Of a stretch of 64,000 nt of DNA, positions 43,796-55,440 are shown piece by piece; positions within the stretch are counted from its first letter, which is position 1, and every line of letters begins with the position of its first letter. Location of the stretch: positions 248,001 to 312,000 of the forward strand of contig JAAROD010000054.1 of assembly GCA_012274445.1 (NCBI GenBank). The letters are read 5' to 3'. Position numbers and translations under genes: made by a program. The DNA comes from Sclerotiophoma versabilis. Lineage: Eukaryota; Ascomycota; Dothideomycetes; Pleosporales; Didymellaceae. The notes under the pieces were generated by a model. It worked only from the letters and a program-made list of their open reading frames with translations. It was not told the DNA's origin and did not search any database.

Positions 43796-45562
43796 TTACC
43801 GCTTGGTGCCACGCTCGGATTCCCTCTTGACCCTCTTCCGGCTCTCTGCTGCTATCATGTCCGCAAGATCATCTTGATCGATACTCTGCCACTGTCCTGC
43901 AGCCTCAGCTCGTTGCCTCGACTCATACTCCTTCCTCAGGGCGTCCTTGTCCAGCTTGTCGCTGTCTGCTAGCTGGTCGACATCCACAGAAATATCAACA
44001 TCACCAGCCTTCCGCTTCCGCTGAGCCGCTCCAAGCTGGTCCTTCTTTGCCGCGTCGAGATCGTATGCGTGCTCTCCGCCGAAGAAACCGGTTGCCGAAA
44101 TATTCTTCTCTGGGAGAACCTGGTAAGCGCTTCGCGGTGCGCCTGGCTCCTCAGTCTCGATACCCTTGCGCTGCTTGCGAAGCGTGAACTCGCCACCAAT
44201 GCTTTCTGTACCGCCAACCTCGGAAGGCATTGCGGATGCGGCACCGGTCATGGACGTCTGTATGCCACTAGCGTCTTCTTCCTCGTCTTCCTCTTCTTCG
44301 TCATCCTCCTCCTCTTCATCGCTCTCTTCGTCCTCACTCTCGCCTTCGGCTCGGAGAACACCCCATGTCTTGCGCTCAACTGGCTCACCCTCATGTGTAG
44401 GATGCTGTTGTTCTTCAAGAATGCTGGTACCGTATAGGTCACCACCAAATAACGGTCGACCAGCATCATCCGTTGGTGGCTTACCCCACTGTCCAGGTTG
44501 GAAGCCCCATGAAGCTCCTGGAGGAATGGGTGCGTTTACACCAGGGATGCGCAAGTTGGGGTACGCAGGCGAAGGACCGAACCGTTGCATGTTGATGAGC
44601 CATGGTGGTGGATGGCCGGGTGCCATACCAAGGGCCTCTCTCAATTCCTCACTCAGCTCACCGGGCTTCAGGTTGACAAGGTTCGTCTCAAATTCCTTGC
44701 CTTCGTAGTATACCTCGCCGTATCGTGTCAGTTCAGGCTTCGTCTGTCGTCGGAAGAAGGCATCGTAGAGTTTCGAGTAATCGATATCGAGTTTGCCAAG
44801 CTTTCCTTGAACCCGTTCACGCTGCTTTTGTCGCATTGTCATTTCGGCCTGCTTCTCAAGGACAGCATCTCGCATCTCGGCGATGCCAGTCTCCTGGATG
44901 AACTTTGGCAGTGCGAACGGCGGCTTTTCGATACCGCGCTTGGAAGAAAGATACTCTCTCTTAAGAGACCAATGTGTCGGTACTGGAATTACGTTCTTCG
45001 CGCCCTTGATAGCAACCAGTAGCTGCGGATCGGAGGATGAGACATCTGTCCATTCGACTAACTCGGGTTTGGCCACCATAGACTTCAGCTGAGCGACTGA
45101 AAGCTTGTTCATGGCTTTGCGCTGCTTCTTTGAGATCTTGGGTTGGCCATCCTCTTCTTCACTGACATCGTCATTGTCACTGTAGTAGATTTCCGGCTTC
45201 TCTTCGTCCTTTTTGGCTGCCTCCTCTTCAGTCTGTTCCCTGAACTTCTCGAAGATGTCCTTGTACTGCTCGAAGAGTGGGTTGTCCAGGTCATATTGGT
45301 TCGAGATATCGTCGATATTGACCAAGTCCGCGGACTTTACCGCCTGTGCATCGTTATTCGTGTCGCTTTCTGGTTCAGCAGATTCGCTCTCACGCGCAGA
45401 GTCGGTAGCTTCGGATGGTGTCTCCTGTCGAGGTGTTAGTACTGTCGTGCAGGACCACTTTATGCATTCAAAGCTTACGTTGCGCTGCGCCTTCTTCTTT
45501 GCGCGTCGGTAGGCGTTTTTGTTTGCCTGTTTCTTCCCCTTTGCAGCGGTCGCGCCTGACAT
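43796..45562 (-). CDS. CUS1: Splicing factor SF3b subunit 2 (CUS1/SAP145)
   Basis: Exons 45562-45479 and 45424-43796, 570 residues. The 54-nt intron stays open in frame but carries GTAAGC, TACTAAC and CAG and encodes an unconserved insert, so it was removed. Features: KKQRKAMNKLSVAQLKSMV, the conserved VEWTDVSSSDPQLLVAIKGAKNVIPVP..HW block, and the DUF382-type core (KRGIEKPPFALPKFIQETGI). The PSP proline-rich domain (LKPGELSEELREALGM..PPPWLINMQRFGPSPAYPNLRIPGVNAPIP) follows, then a long acidic tract (about residues 375-400). It is part of the U2 snRNP SF3b complex, which recognises the branch site. Start is the ATG at 45562. Confidence 0.95.
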   Translation of the reverse strand: MSGATAAKGKKQANKNAYRRAKKKAQRNVSFECIKWSCTTVLTPRQETPSEATDSARESESAEPESDTNNDAQAVKSADLVNIDDISNQYDLDNPLFEQYKDIFEKFREQTEEEAAKKDEEKPEIYYSDNDDVSEEEDGQPKISKKQRKAMNKLSVAQLKSMVAKPELVEWTDVSSSDPQLLVAIKGAKNVIPVPTHWSLKREYLSSKRGIEKPPFALPKFIQETGIAEMRDAVLEKQAEMTMRQKQRERVQGKLGKLDIDYSKLYDAFFRRQTKPELTRYGEVYYEGKEFETNLVNLKPGELSEELREALGMAPGHPPPWLINMQRFGPSPAYPNLRIPGVNAPIPPGASWGFQPGQWGKPPTDDAGRPLFGGDLYGTSILEEQQHPTHEGEPVERKTWGVLRAEGESEDEESDEEEEDDEEEEDEEEDASGIQTSMTGAASAMPSEVGGTESIGGEFTLRKQRKGIETEEPGAPRSAYQVLPEKNISATGFFGGEHAYDLDAAKKDQLGAAQRKRKAGDVDISVDVDQLADSDKLDKDALRKEYESRQRAEAAGQWQSIDQDDLADMIAAESRKRVKRESERGTKR

Positions 45563-46255
45563 CGTGGTGGCTTTAGCGTGTACGAATGGTAGGGAACGTG
45601 AGCCTTGAGGCTGGTATTGCACGATCACGCAATGCTGGCGAACGTGTAGCCTGCTTATTTGTAACTCTCGGGGCAGCGGTAGGCACGACGGTTGTGCGCT
45701 GTGATACCCGGGTTGGAAGGGTTGCGCGCGTTGGGGTGTGCAGGTGGTGGTGGTGAACGCGGCGGAAAGTTTTGGCTAAGCTCCAGAAGTCGCGATTGAT
45801 GCTTACGTGATACAGGCCTTCACACAGCACATGCATGCTATATATGCACCACTCAAAGTATTTAAACGATGAAGCCAAACTACACATGTGGGTCTTTTGG
45901 CTCATACTTTGGGTCAGCCCCTCACTTAGTTAGGGCATGAGCACGTGACTATAATGTCTCTGTAGATAGGTGGGAGGCCAATAGGGCTGGTCAGAAGGCG
46001 AAAAGACGTGTGCTATGGTATGGGCTACTGTATCAGGCGGAGATTTGCGTCGTCGGTAGAACCTCTCGTCTGGATAGTAGTACAAGCACGGATTTACAGG
46101 AGGTACTTCGTGTCAATCTGCGGACCGTTTGCACTCGGATGAGGTCTTCAACGACTACAAAAAGTCTTCTTATGCTAGGTTCGCCGACCTCTTCAATCTA
46201 GTACTGGTACCGTTCATCGTACCGATCTATAGATCGTGATCTAACAGCGCTCAAT
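45563..46255. other. CUS1 promoter and aldo-keto reductase 3' flank
   Basis: 693 bp. TATATA near 45840, about 280 bp upstream of CUS1. No gene seen. Confidence 0.45.
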
Positions 46256-47471
46256 TTAGGTCCTGTCACTGTCCTCGAACTTCTTCTGCCAGAAACCACG
46301 GAAGTGCTTCCTCTGGCCGATCTGATTGATTTCCTGGATCTCCTTAGGTGTCAACTTGAATGTCGCAACCCTCAGATAATCGCTCAACCTTTGCTCCTTC
46401 GATGATGTTGTGATAGGCACAACATCCTGATCGATGCACCACCTCAGAGAGATCTCGCCTGCACTGACAGCGTACTTCTTTGAAAGGGCTGCAAAGTAGT
46501 CGTCCAGGGGCCCAGGGGCAGCCTTAGTAGCTGCCGTGAGCGGGGAGAAAGCGGCGGTGATGATGCCGTGCTGCTTGTGCAGAGCATGAAGCTCGGTACG
46601 CTGGAGGTAAGGGTGGAATTCGATCTGGTTGCATGCTGGAATAACCTTGGCGGTTTTTAGAAGGGCCTTGAGATGGGCAGGAGTGTAGTTAGAGACTCCA
46701 ATCGACTTTGCTAGACCCTTAGCTTGGATAGCCTCCATCTGCGCCCAGGCTTTCTGGATGTCTTCATCGGACTCCGCGAACCATGGCTGATGAATCAGGT
46801 AGCTGCGTAGTGTCAGTAGAGACCGAGGAGCCTGAATATCTTCATATATGCCTACAGGTCAACATAATCGAGCTGCAGCTTCTTCAGGCTTGTTTGCATA
46901 GCACTTTCAATGTCGTGGATATTATCCTTGTCGACCTTGGTTGTCACGAAGAGCTTCTCGCGCTCAACACCAGATTCCTTGATGCCGGTTCCAAGCTCTT
47001 GTTCCGTCTTGTACACTGTAATAACGTGTCAGTAAAGTATACGCAGCCATATAGGATAATGTCGTGACAGAAGGTAAAGGAAAATTATGTTTGGAGAAGC
47101 GTTTTGTCTGTTCGGCGGACCCTATGGCAAAAGGGCAATTAATGCTAGGTGCTCAGCATCAATAATTGGGCCAATTGCAGCGCATAAGGATCCTGAACAC
47201 TACTTTGAACTGTGCGTGCTGAGGCCGCTGAACGAGCAAAACGCTCTTCGAAACAGTGCAGTCCAAAGGAAGATGGTGACATACTCTCTGCTCCGTCGAG
47301 GTGTGTATATCCCATCTTAATGGCCATTTTAACGGCATCAATGATGCTCTGATCGATTTTGGATTCATCGCCGGTCTTGTACCAAGCAGTGCCGGTGCCG
47401 TACCCGAGCATGGGAATCAAAGTTCCATCGTTGAGTTTCAGATTGGGGATGGTTAGGTCAAGCTTCGCCAT
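46256..47471 (-). CDS. Aldo-keto reductase (NAD(P)H-dependent)
   Basis: Three exons, 47471-47285, 47015-46856 and 46802-46256, encode 297 residues. The catalytic tetrad is visible: aspartate and tyrosine in HLDGAEMYKTEQELG (the tyrosine is restored only by splicing), lysine in FVTTKVDK, and histidine in LIHQPW. The cofactor region reads QDVVPITTSSKEQRL. Substrate-barrel elements such as KSIGVSNYTP and ACNQIEFHPYLQ are standard for the family, which reduces aldehydes and ketones. Length is normal. The first intron is unusually long for this window (269 nt, GTATGT donor); the second is 53 nt. The substrate is not predictable. Confidence 0.9.
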
Positions 47472-47966
47472 AGTTGCGGGAGCCTAGAGTTGTTGGACTG
47501 TGTGTATATGGTAAGAGATGGAATTGGTTAGAGGATTGCAACGATAAACGTGAGTGCCGATGTTTACAGGGCGATATCTTGAAGCGCCAAAGGTGGGGTG
47601 GCACGTTTTACGTCATCGTAGACGGCAAGTACGGCACCTGCGATTGTTGTTGTAAGCAGCAAATACGTCAACGTTGTACAATTATTGAAGAGAAAATAAG
47701 TCTTGTAGTGTGCCTTCAGTGTTCTGCGGCGGAGGGTCCAATGTTTGTCTTAGTAAGATTAGACCATGTCAGCCGTACCACTTGGCAAACCGTAGCAGCT
47801 TCTGAACAATCACGGCAGTCAACCAAACGGGCTGGTAGTCTCTCGCTGTTGGTTGCATAGTTTTACTTGGTACCTTGCTTTTGCGCTAGCATATCGCATT
47901 TGGTACGGCATTCAGCTCATGATGCAATTTTGTGTGATATAGGGCGAACCTGAGTAATGTGCACTC
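47472..47966. other. Intergenic, no gene seen
   Basis: 495 bp carrying the aldo-keto reductase promoter. A plus-strand open frame (47474-47860) begins at a non-ATG codon and lacks motifs. Confidence 0.45.
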
Positions 47967-48419
47967 TCATTGTTTCCGCCGAGCCCAAACATGCAGCCTC
48001 GTTTTCGTCTCCTCGCTTAGTCGTCCTTGGAATTGAAAGAACTGACCGGCGAGAGCGAACATCAGACTGATGTTATCCCTCGAATTCCCCATTTCAGCAA
48101 TCTGCAGCCACAGTTCCATCGGCAACCTCGCCAACACCGCTGTGCTACCTCCGCCGAGATTACGATTTTCGTTACTATTGCGTGTTATGCGCATGTAAGT
48201 CGGTAGTGTTAACTGAGGTATGAGACTATGGCGGCGCAGTATCGGGAACAATGCAAGCGCAAATTGCATAGATGAGTTGACGCTAAGGTATTCCCATATC
48301 TCAAGCAGAAGCTCAGCAGGGAGGTAGTCGAAGGATGATGCACCTCTCGGTGGGGGTGGAGGTGGTGGAGGAGGAGGAGGAGGTGGTGGTGGTGGTGGTG
48401 TACCGGCAGCTGATGCCAT
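47967..48419 (-). CDS. Small F-box-like protein with 17-proline run
   Basis: Single exon, 150 residues from the ATG at 48419. Residues 8-24 are seventeen consecutive prolines, encoded by CCA/CCT/CCC/CCG triplets. A short F-box-like segment follows (FDYLPAELLLEIWEYLSVNSSMQFALALFPILRR, about 30-63). A second similar stretch is ARLPMELWLQIAEMGNSRDNISLMFAL near 105-131. Two F-box-like repeats with no substrate domain is an odd layout. The start lies just 39 bases downstream of the Pga1-like stop on the same strand. It could be an incomplete or truncated member of a fungal F-box family. Confidence 0.55.
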   Translation of the reverse strand: MASAAGTPPPPPPPPPPPPPPPPPRGASSFDYLPAELLLEIWEYLSVNSSMQFALALFPILRRHSLIPQLTLPTYMRITRNSNENRNLGGGSTAVLARLPMELWLQIAEMGNSRDNISLMFALAGQFFQFQGRLSEETKTRLHVWARRKQ

Positions 48420-48458
48420 GATCTTTAGGTGTGTGGACTCGCTACAGTCGGCCACGAT

Positions 48459-49255
48459 TCAGTCTGTATGCGCTTTCGCGGGAGAATCTTCGACCACCGA
48501 AAGTAGCCAGCGGTATGTGTAGCCCGAGACAAACCAAGCTGCGACTGCAACACCAACGATGTATATGGCGACTGGTGCTAGGGAGCGTGGTAGGACGTTC
48601 AGGAGAAAGGGATCAAGAACTATACACATTAGCTTTCTCGAGTGAGGGAACGAATCTGTGACTTACTAATGTCGACATCGACTGGCGGCGGATAGTCCAT
48701 TAACGTGCGGTTAGTTGAATAGTACGACGCTGCTGCCTGAATCCTCAGAAACAGTACCGACTGCGCTCCTTCTGTCGTCTTCAGTTTACCTGCGTCACTC
48801 GCTACTCTCAGCTCCTGCAATTGATCACTGTAGCTTGCGAGAGACGATATGAATTTAGGGGTGTCAAACACTTCGGTGATTGAGTAGGTATCGAGCCAAA
48901 TGTCGGTTGGCGACTGAGCTGGTCAGTATATGCCTCAACCAGAAGTCTAAATCGATGAACTCACGGTCGCTGGCCAGCATATGCGGACCTCGTACCTCCT
49001 GCCCTCCTCTAAGCCACTCAAAAGATACCAGGATTCGAGGCCGTGGGGCTCCGCACTCGAAGGGAACTGAACAGAGAGCTGCGTTGGCAGGATAGGCTCG
49101 AGATTTGACAGTGAGTGCAGGCGTAGATCGTCTAAGCTGGGACGGACATCAGGAACAGTCACAGCGCTGGGCGCAAGAAATATAGTCTTCTCGACGTTGG
49201 CTTTCACCGTCCAAGCCTGTAACACAATACAGAGCAGGGCAGCTATGACGCGCAT
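48459..49255 (-). CDS. Pga1-like ER membrane protein (GPI pathway candidate)
   Basis: Three exons: 49255-48965, 48913-48667 and 48619-48459, for 232 residues; introns of 51 and 47 nt with GTGAGT and GTAAGT donors. A signal peptide (MRVIAALLCIVLQAWTVKA) is followed by a lumenal part with QFPSSAEPHGLESWYLLSGLEEGRRYEVRICWPAT, then SPTDIWLDTYSI after splicing. One C-terminal membrane helix is made by the last exon (LAPVAIYIVGVAVAAWFVSGYTY), with a short cytosolic tail. This is the architecture of Pga1, the co-factor of GPI mannosyltransferase II in the ER. The family call is by architecture and remembered resemblance. Confidence 0.65.
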
Positions 49256-49608
49256 GTTTGATGGACAGTTCAATGCTCGAAGGGAGGGCTGGAAAAAAGC
49301 AACTGCATGCTCTCACGTGGGCCAGAGCAGCTTCACTGGGCCATGCAAGGCTTCACTCGAGCGTGTGTCGTTGTACTGATATGAATGTTGTGGTTTGTCA
49401 CTAGAATCTCCAAGGAAGGCACGGGCCCGTCTCCGCTACCAGCTAGCCCCTTCCGTGTCGATAAACAAGCACTAAATCTTCGACGGCCAACAACACACTC
49501 GACACACCGTCTCCGCTGCTCTCCACCCGCAGTCCCCGTCAAGCACCTTCAGCTTTTGCGCAGAAGGCATCCAGCACCTGCAATTCATACTCCCACCATC
49601 TATTCACC
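49256..49608. promoter_or_regulatory. Shared divergent promoter, Pga1-like / alpha-tubulin
   Basis: 353 bp between two divergent start codons; the tubulin-proximal 150 bp are rich in CCC and CT tracts, common near highly expressed fungal starts. No clear TATA. Confidence 0.4.
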
Positions 49609-51279
49609 ATGAGAGAAGTCATCTCCCTCAACGGTATGAAACCCCCACACGCGCACGCGCCCTGACCGCCCCGTCTTGGGCGGGACATCCTGGTGATATT
49701 TATTGATACTGACACTGCACGCGTCTAGTCGGCCAGGCCGGTTGCCAGATCGCAAACTCATGCTGGGAGGTACGTCTGCACCCTGTGGCACGCCGTCTAC
49801 GTCTCTCCGTCGCCCACAATGCGAAAAGGAGGGGGCAACAACGGGTGCCTTGACCGCCTTGGAGGGATCATGCTAACACACCACCGCAGCTCTACTGCCT
49901 CGAGCACGGCATTCAGCCCGACGGCTACCTCACTGAGGAGCGCAAGGCAAAGAACGACGACCATGGCTTCAGCACTTTCTTCTCAGAGACTGGTACGGCT
50001 GCCTGCATGCTACAAATCGCGCACCCCCTCTGACACACAATACAGGCCAGGGCAAGTACGTCCCACGTACCATCTACGCCGACTTGGAGCCCAATGTCGT
50101 CGATGAGGTCCGCACCGGTACCTACCGTTCTCTCTTCCACCCCGAGCACATGATCACCGGCAAGGAGGATGCGTCCAACAACTACGCCCGTGGCCACTAC
50201 ACAGTCGGAAAGGAGCTTATTGACCAGGTCCTGGACAAGGTCCGCCGTGTCGCCGACAACTGCTCCGGTCTGCAAGGTTTCCTCGTTTTCCACTCCTTCG
50301 GTGGTGGAACAGGTTCCGGTTTCGGCGCCCTCCTGATGGAGCGTCTGTCTGTCGACTATGGCAAGAAGTGCAAGCTCGAGTTCTGTGTCTACCCTGCGCC
50401 GCAGGTCGCCACTTCCGTTGTCGAGCCCTACAACTCCATTCTCACCACCCACACCACCCTGGAGCACTCTGACTGCTCCTTCATGGTTGACAACGAGGCC
50501 ATTTACGATATCTGCCGCAGGAACCTCGGCATTGAGCGCCCCAACTACGAGAACCTGAACCGCCTCATCGCTCAGGGTATGTATCTGATCTACATTCGCG
50601 CCTACTGTAGCTGACAAATCGAACAGTCGTCTCCTCCATCACTGCCTCGCTCCGCTTTGACGGTTCCCTGAACGTCGACCTGAACGAGTTCCAGACCAAC
50701 CTGGTCCCCTACCCCCGTATCCATTTCCCTCTCGTTGCTTACGCTCCCGTCGTCTCCGCCGCCAAGGCCGCCCACGAGGCCAACTCGGTTATGGAGATCA
50801 CCAACGCCTGCTTCGAGCCCAACAACCAGATGGTCAAGTGCGATCCTCGCAACGGCAAGTACATGGCCACCTGCCTGCTCTACCGCGGAGATGTCGTCCC
50901 CAAGGACACCCACGCCGCTATTGCCCACCTCAAGACCAAGCGCACTATCCAGTTCGTCGACTGGTGCCCGACTGGTTTCAAGATTGGTATCTGCTACCAG
51001 CCTCCCCAGAACGTCCCCAACGGCGACCTCGCTGGCGTCAACCGTGCCGTCTGCATGCTGTCCAACACCACGGCTATTAGTGAGGCCTGGTCTGCCTTGT
51101 CGCACAAGTTCGACCTCATGTACTCTAAGCGCGCTTTCGTCCACTGGTACGTCGGTGAGGGTATGGAGGAGGGTGAGTTCTCTGAGGCACGTGAGGATCT
51201 CGCTGCTTTGGAAAGGGACTACGAGGAAGTTGCTGCCGACTCCCTCGAGGGTGAGGATGGTGTTGAGGCTGAGTACTAA
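49609..51279 (+). CDS. tubA: Alpha-tubulin
   Basis: Five exons, 49609-49633, 49729-49769, 49890-49992, 50046-50576 and 50627-51279, encode 450 residues, the standard length. The first exon is 25 nt (MREVISLN), and the next begins VGQAGCQIANSCWE, both diagnostic. GTP-binding GGGTGSG and the alpha-type catalytic glutamate region (NVDLNEFQTNLVPYPR) are intact. The C-terminus is acidic and ends EAEY, with the final tyrosine. Alpha-tubulin pairs with beta-tubulin to form microtubules. Early clustered introns are usual in fungal tubulin genes. Confidence 0.98.
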
Positions 51280-51599
51280 GCGTTTCTGCGCTGTGCGCGG
51301 CGGCGTTGTGAAAAGCAGTTCGGTTCTGCATCACTACCTTTGGTTGTTCTTGTCGGAGCTACGCTTTTGAAGCAACACCGCATTTTGGCGATGGGCGAGC
51401 AAAGGAGTTTTGTTGGACTGCTAGCTTACATATCAAAGCGTTTTGGGATGGAATGTCCTCTTTCTCTGTTACTACTCTCTTACTAATGCACGATAAATTG
51501 CTTCACTTGTGTTAAGAAGTGGTATATGTGTAGTGCGTGAGACCCGGTGCATTCAACAGGCTAGACAAAACTAATATGTAATATTCCTTGAGGGGAGCC
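51280..51599. other. Convergent 3' gap, alpha-tubulin / sepB
   Basis: 320 bp between two stop codons of convergent genes, AT-rich in its middle. No gene. Confidence 0.5.
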
Positions 51600-54400
51600 T
51601 CAAGCGTACTCGTCTTCATACTCCTCTGCTCCACCAGCAGCCCTCTTCTCTGCAAGCTCTCTAATCTTCTCCCCAAGTACATCCCTCCCATACCGACTCG
51701 CGACCTTGCCAGCAAGTTCCAACATCTTGCCATTCGCATCACGCATCAGACTTACAATCTCCAGCGCCTTCATCCCATGGTCTTCACCCGCCAGACACTC
51801 CAAGCCCAGCAGCTGCAGCAGCGCGCGATCGATTGCAACCTCCAGATTCATAAGACCTTGCTTCTGGCTCGCCGAGGGCCGGGTATGGGATAGTGTTGAG
51901 GACAGCTGTGCGTGCAGCGTAGAAGAGAGGATGAAGGCTTGCTCATGCTCTTGCTGTTTATTCTCACCCTTTCTTTTCCCACCGATGGTGTCTTCGTCTT
52001 CGTCTTCGCTCATGTGCTCAGTATCTAGTGCGCCGAGGGCTTTTCTGCGGTCAATGGCGCTGCTCAGCGGGATCTCAAAGGCGAATTCGTTCAGATGCGG
52101 GACCGGGGCGGACGGGTACTTTTCGCGGCCTTTGATAATCATGCAGTGGAATTTCAGCGTGCCTGCGCTGTCATGAGCGACTCCGACTGGCCAGTAGGAC
52201 TCCTCCTTCCCTCCTGTAGCAAGGCGAGAGAGAAGTTTCGTGTCTAGCATCGGCACCCATCGTGCCTGCCCGTTGGTACGCCAGTTTAGCAGTGTGAGCA
52301 GTACGCCGGAGGAATCGTATATGTACGGATCGCCCGACGCGGAGAAGAATACTGAGTCGAGAGTGGTGTGCGGTGGGAGTGCGAGGATGTCAGAGTCTTG
52401 GTAGATCGTATCGTGTTTCACGTTTTCGATCGTGTAGAGGAGCTGTGTGGACAGGTCGGATTGGATGGGTCCGTTGCCGATAGTCAAGATGTAGTCGCGC
52501 CATGCGACACAAGTCACGGCTGGCGAAGACTTTTGGCGGTAAACACGGACGGGCAGGCCGAAAAGTGAGTAGATGCGGACGTAATTTGTGCTTGTCGTTA
52601 CGCAGATGTACGAGTCGGAAAGGGCGATGGCTGTCACAGATTCGCCAGTGGGTAGGTTGGTGCGCCAGTCTGTTCGTGTTGTCCACGTCTCGTGCGGGCG
52701 GTAATATATCATTGCTGGATTCCCGTCGCCGGCACTGTTTGGTTGGCAGGCGAAGAGTGTTCCGTTCTCGTTTAGACATGCTTTGTCGTAGAGGAAGATG
52801 TCTGTGAAGTGGAAGTTGCGGAAAGTGTGCTGGTCGTAAAAGTTGACGGTGACGGTGTGATGCCTGCCCTCTTGGGAGACGGTCTCGACATTACCAGTCA
52901 AGGAGCAGCAGAGCAGTCGCCTGTCACCTCTCCACGGTGTACTGCCTGGCTGGAAAGGCTCGTGGATCTGGGGACGAAACAATGCACTGGCAGTAGCACG
53001 CTTTTTGGCCAAAGGCTCAGCACCGTTGAGATGGCCGTTTGTACGCTTGCCTTGGCCGTTCACTGCTTGCGCGTACCCTGCACCGTCGTCGTCAACGACA
53101 AAGTCTTCCATGTCCTCATCGCCATCATCGCGTGCCTCCTCGTCCCTGAAGTCAGGACCCAGAAGGTCGTCCAAAGAGTCTGGTGTGCCATCCCTTTGCC
53201 GCGGCCGCCCAGGTAACTCTCGTGTTATGCCGTCCTCCTGAGGTGCAGGTGCAAGCCCTGCCCGACCTTCTGAAGGATCATGGAAGAATGGTGCAGAGAC
53301 AGTCGGTTTGTTGAGCAGTGGAAGATGCTCCTCTGGCACAAAGTCCGTGTGAATGAATAACTCGCCCTCGTTGTTGGTGTAAGATAGGATGTTCTCGGTC
53401 GGATGCCAGACCATGGCAAGAATTGTGGCCTTGACATGGTCGAACGTCTTCAGGAGCTTTTGTGTCTTCGCGTCCCACAGCTTGAGATCGAGATGGTGCG
53501 AAGTTGTGGCCAGAAGAGCACCATTAGGTGACCAAGCTGCGGCGGTTATGTCCGCTGTATGCCCTGTCTTGAAGACGCGCTGCCGTGCCCAATCGTTTGT
53601 AGACATGACCTGCACATCGCGGAGCGCGGTCGGCGTAGCAAAAGCCCGGCCATCCGGATGCCACAGTACTTTGGAGCTCGACTCAGATTCGGTCTCCAGG
53701 CTTTTGATCATGCCGTCGACTTTCCTGACCATCTCTGGCTCGTCGCCCTCAAGACTGTACATGTATATGTTGCCGTCGGTGCAGGAGACAGCAAGGTGCC
53801 CGCCTTTCTTGTCGAACGAGACGTGCTTCACTGCGCGTGGCTGATCGCGTAGTGTCCGGGCCATGGTCATGTCTTTGGTGTTCACAACGTTTACTGACAG
53901 TTCACTGGGGTTGTCAGCATCGAGTCCACGCCCTAAACTGTGTGACATACTCGCTCGCAACAGCGATCCAGTTCCCGTCAGGGCTCAAGGCCACGTCTCG
54001 AACAGGCAGTGTTGTCCTGACAAGAATCTCTTCGAACCTGTTGTCTTCCAGCGAGTACTTGCTCACTGTGCCATCCTCTGAGCCGGTGATGAAGAAGCCA
54101 TTCTACGCTGCTGTTCAGTTACTGCAGCTGTCCATGCCTGTAATTGTACCTACGCCAGCCACAACCGCCGCATTGTTCTCCTGGCAGTCGTCTACTGTGA
54201 CAGGCTCATCGTCGGATCCAGTGGTGAAGACACGACAGTAGTTGTCGACTCCCGCCGTTATGAGTTTCTTTCCGTTCGGTGTGTAGGCGAGGTAGGTTGC
54301 GCCGGGGGCATCTAGGGCATGTTAGTGAAGTCGAGCGTGCAGCACGAGTGGTTGTATACGAACGAGCCTGGCGGCTACGCAGTCGCTGTTCTGCGGCCAT
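51600..54400 (-). CDS. sepB: SepB/Ctf4/Mcl1 replisome WD40 adaptor
   Basis: Four exons: 54400-54364, 54311-54154, 54102-53951 and 53904-51600; 883 residues, all phases consistent. N-terminal WD40 repeats start with AHAPGATYLAYTPNGKKLITAG and continue with NGFFITGSEDGTV, LPVRDVALSPDGNWIAVAS and HTADITAAAWSPNGALLATTS. An acidic linker is followed by the second SepB/Mcl1 domain (FQPGSTPWRGDRRLLCCSLTGNVET.. , TNLPTGESVTAIALSD, FGLPVRVYRQKSSPAVTCVAW). The C-terminus is helical. Ctf4-type proteins trimerise at the replication fork and tie the CMG helicase to DNA polymerase alpha. Intron 1 has a weak donor (GTTCGT). Confidence 0.95.
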
Positions 54401-55440
54401 GATCTTGTAAAAGGGTTGATTGCTGCGCCAGACCTGCACGACGCGTTGAGACGCGACCGCGTAAAGTGCAATGGTAAAAGGTGGGGCCTGCAGATCACGC
54501 TAAGCAAGTCCATCCCAACCCCAGCCTTGATTCGACAGGACTCTTGACAGGACTCTGACGTGGTACCTGAAAGTACATAGACTCATATGATGAGCAATGC
54601 ATACTTCCTCGTTGTTGAGCATCAGCGCTATAGCCTTGCGAAGGAGTCTGCCGCCACCGGTCATGATCTTCTTCTAAGCAAGGCCTCGACAAGGATGAAG
54701 CAGACCAGTGCTGAATATGTTCAGTTCCCTGCGCACAATTGGGCTCACAAGATGGACATTTCACAGTAGACAACGCTGCTACAGCACGCCTTGCACGTCA
54801 GTTCCCCTGGAGAGCCATTTGAGACCCATCGTTGCTTGCTTCTACCTCGCACGGGGAAGTACAGGCATGCTGAGAAGGCTCACGCTTAGTTCTGTTATTA
54901 TAGCTGGCCTCGTACAAACTGCTTCATGTGAACAAGTTTGAAACAAAGCACGAGAAAGGTAATCCAGCCGTGTGATCAGCATCTCCTTCGGCGGATTACC
55001 TAGCCAACCACAGACCCCATAGCCGTGATGCATCGTGCAGCCGGCCAGAGTGGGCGGGATGAGCGAGTTATAATTAGCACACAATTCAGCTGCAGGTGTG
55101 CCCCCAAATGTGCCCGAACGAGTAAATCAGACAGCATCGAGCCGCCGTAACAACGCAAATTACCTCCCATCCACACGTCCGCCGACCTCAGACCGACGCG
55201 CAGCCGCAGCGACTCCATTGCAACCTCTCTGGAGGCTCTCGCAACTCGGCGACAGCGCTGGGCGCATCGCATCCTGTCGTTTGACCTTCTCGCGCTGGCT
55301 TCGCGATCCTGACCCTGCGCTGCGCTCATCTCCACGCTGGGTGTTTCGCACTGCGCTCTTGTCGCGACTGCGATTTGCAGACCTTACAGTGCGCGAATGG
55401 AGCGCTGACAGGCCCAAGCAGCCTCTGTAATAACCAAACA
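54401..55440. promoter_or_regulatory. Divergent intergenic region, sepB / Abp2-like gene
   Basis: 1.04 kb between the two divergent ATGs. Contains TTATAATT near 55068 about 370 bp before the Abp2-like start, and a GC-rich part from 55100 to 55330. Frames within it are short. Confidence 0.4.

Noticed and set aside
44166..44708. Serine-rich frame opposite CUS1
   Set aside because: Antisense shadow of the acidic tract of CUS1; the sense frame is clearly the real gene.
47474..47860. 128-codon open frame antisense to the aldo-keto reductase promoter
   Set aside because: Begins at a non-ATG codon; no motif.
49925..50617. 230-codon frame opposite alpha-tubulin
   Set aside because: Antisense shadow of a highly biased, conserved coding exon.
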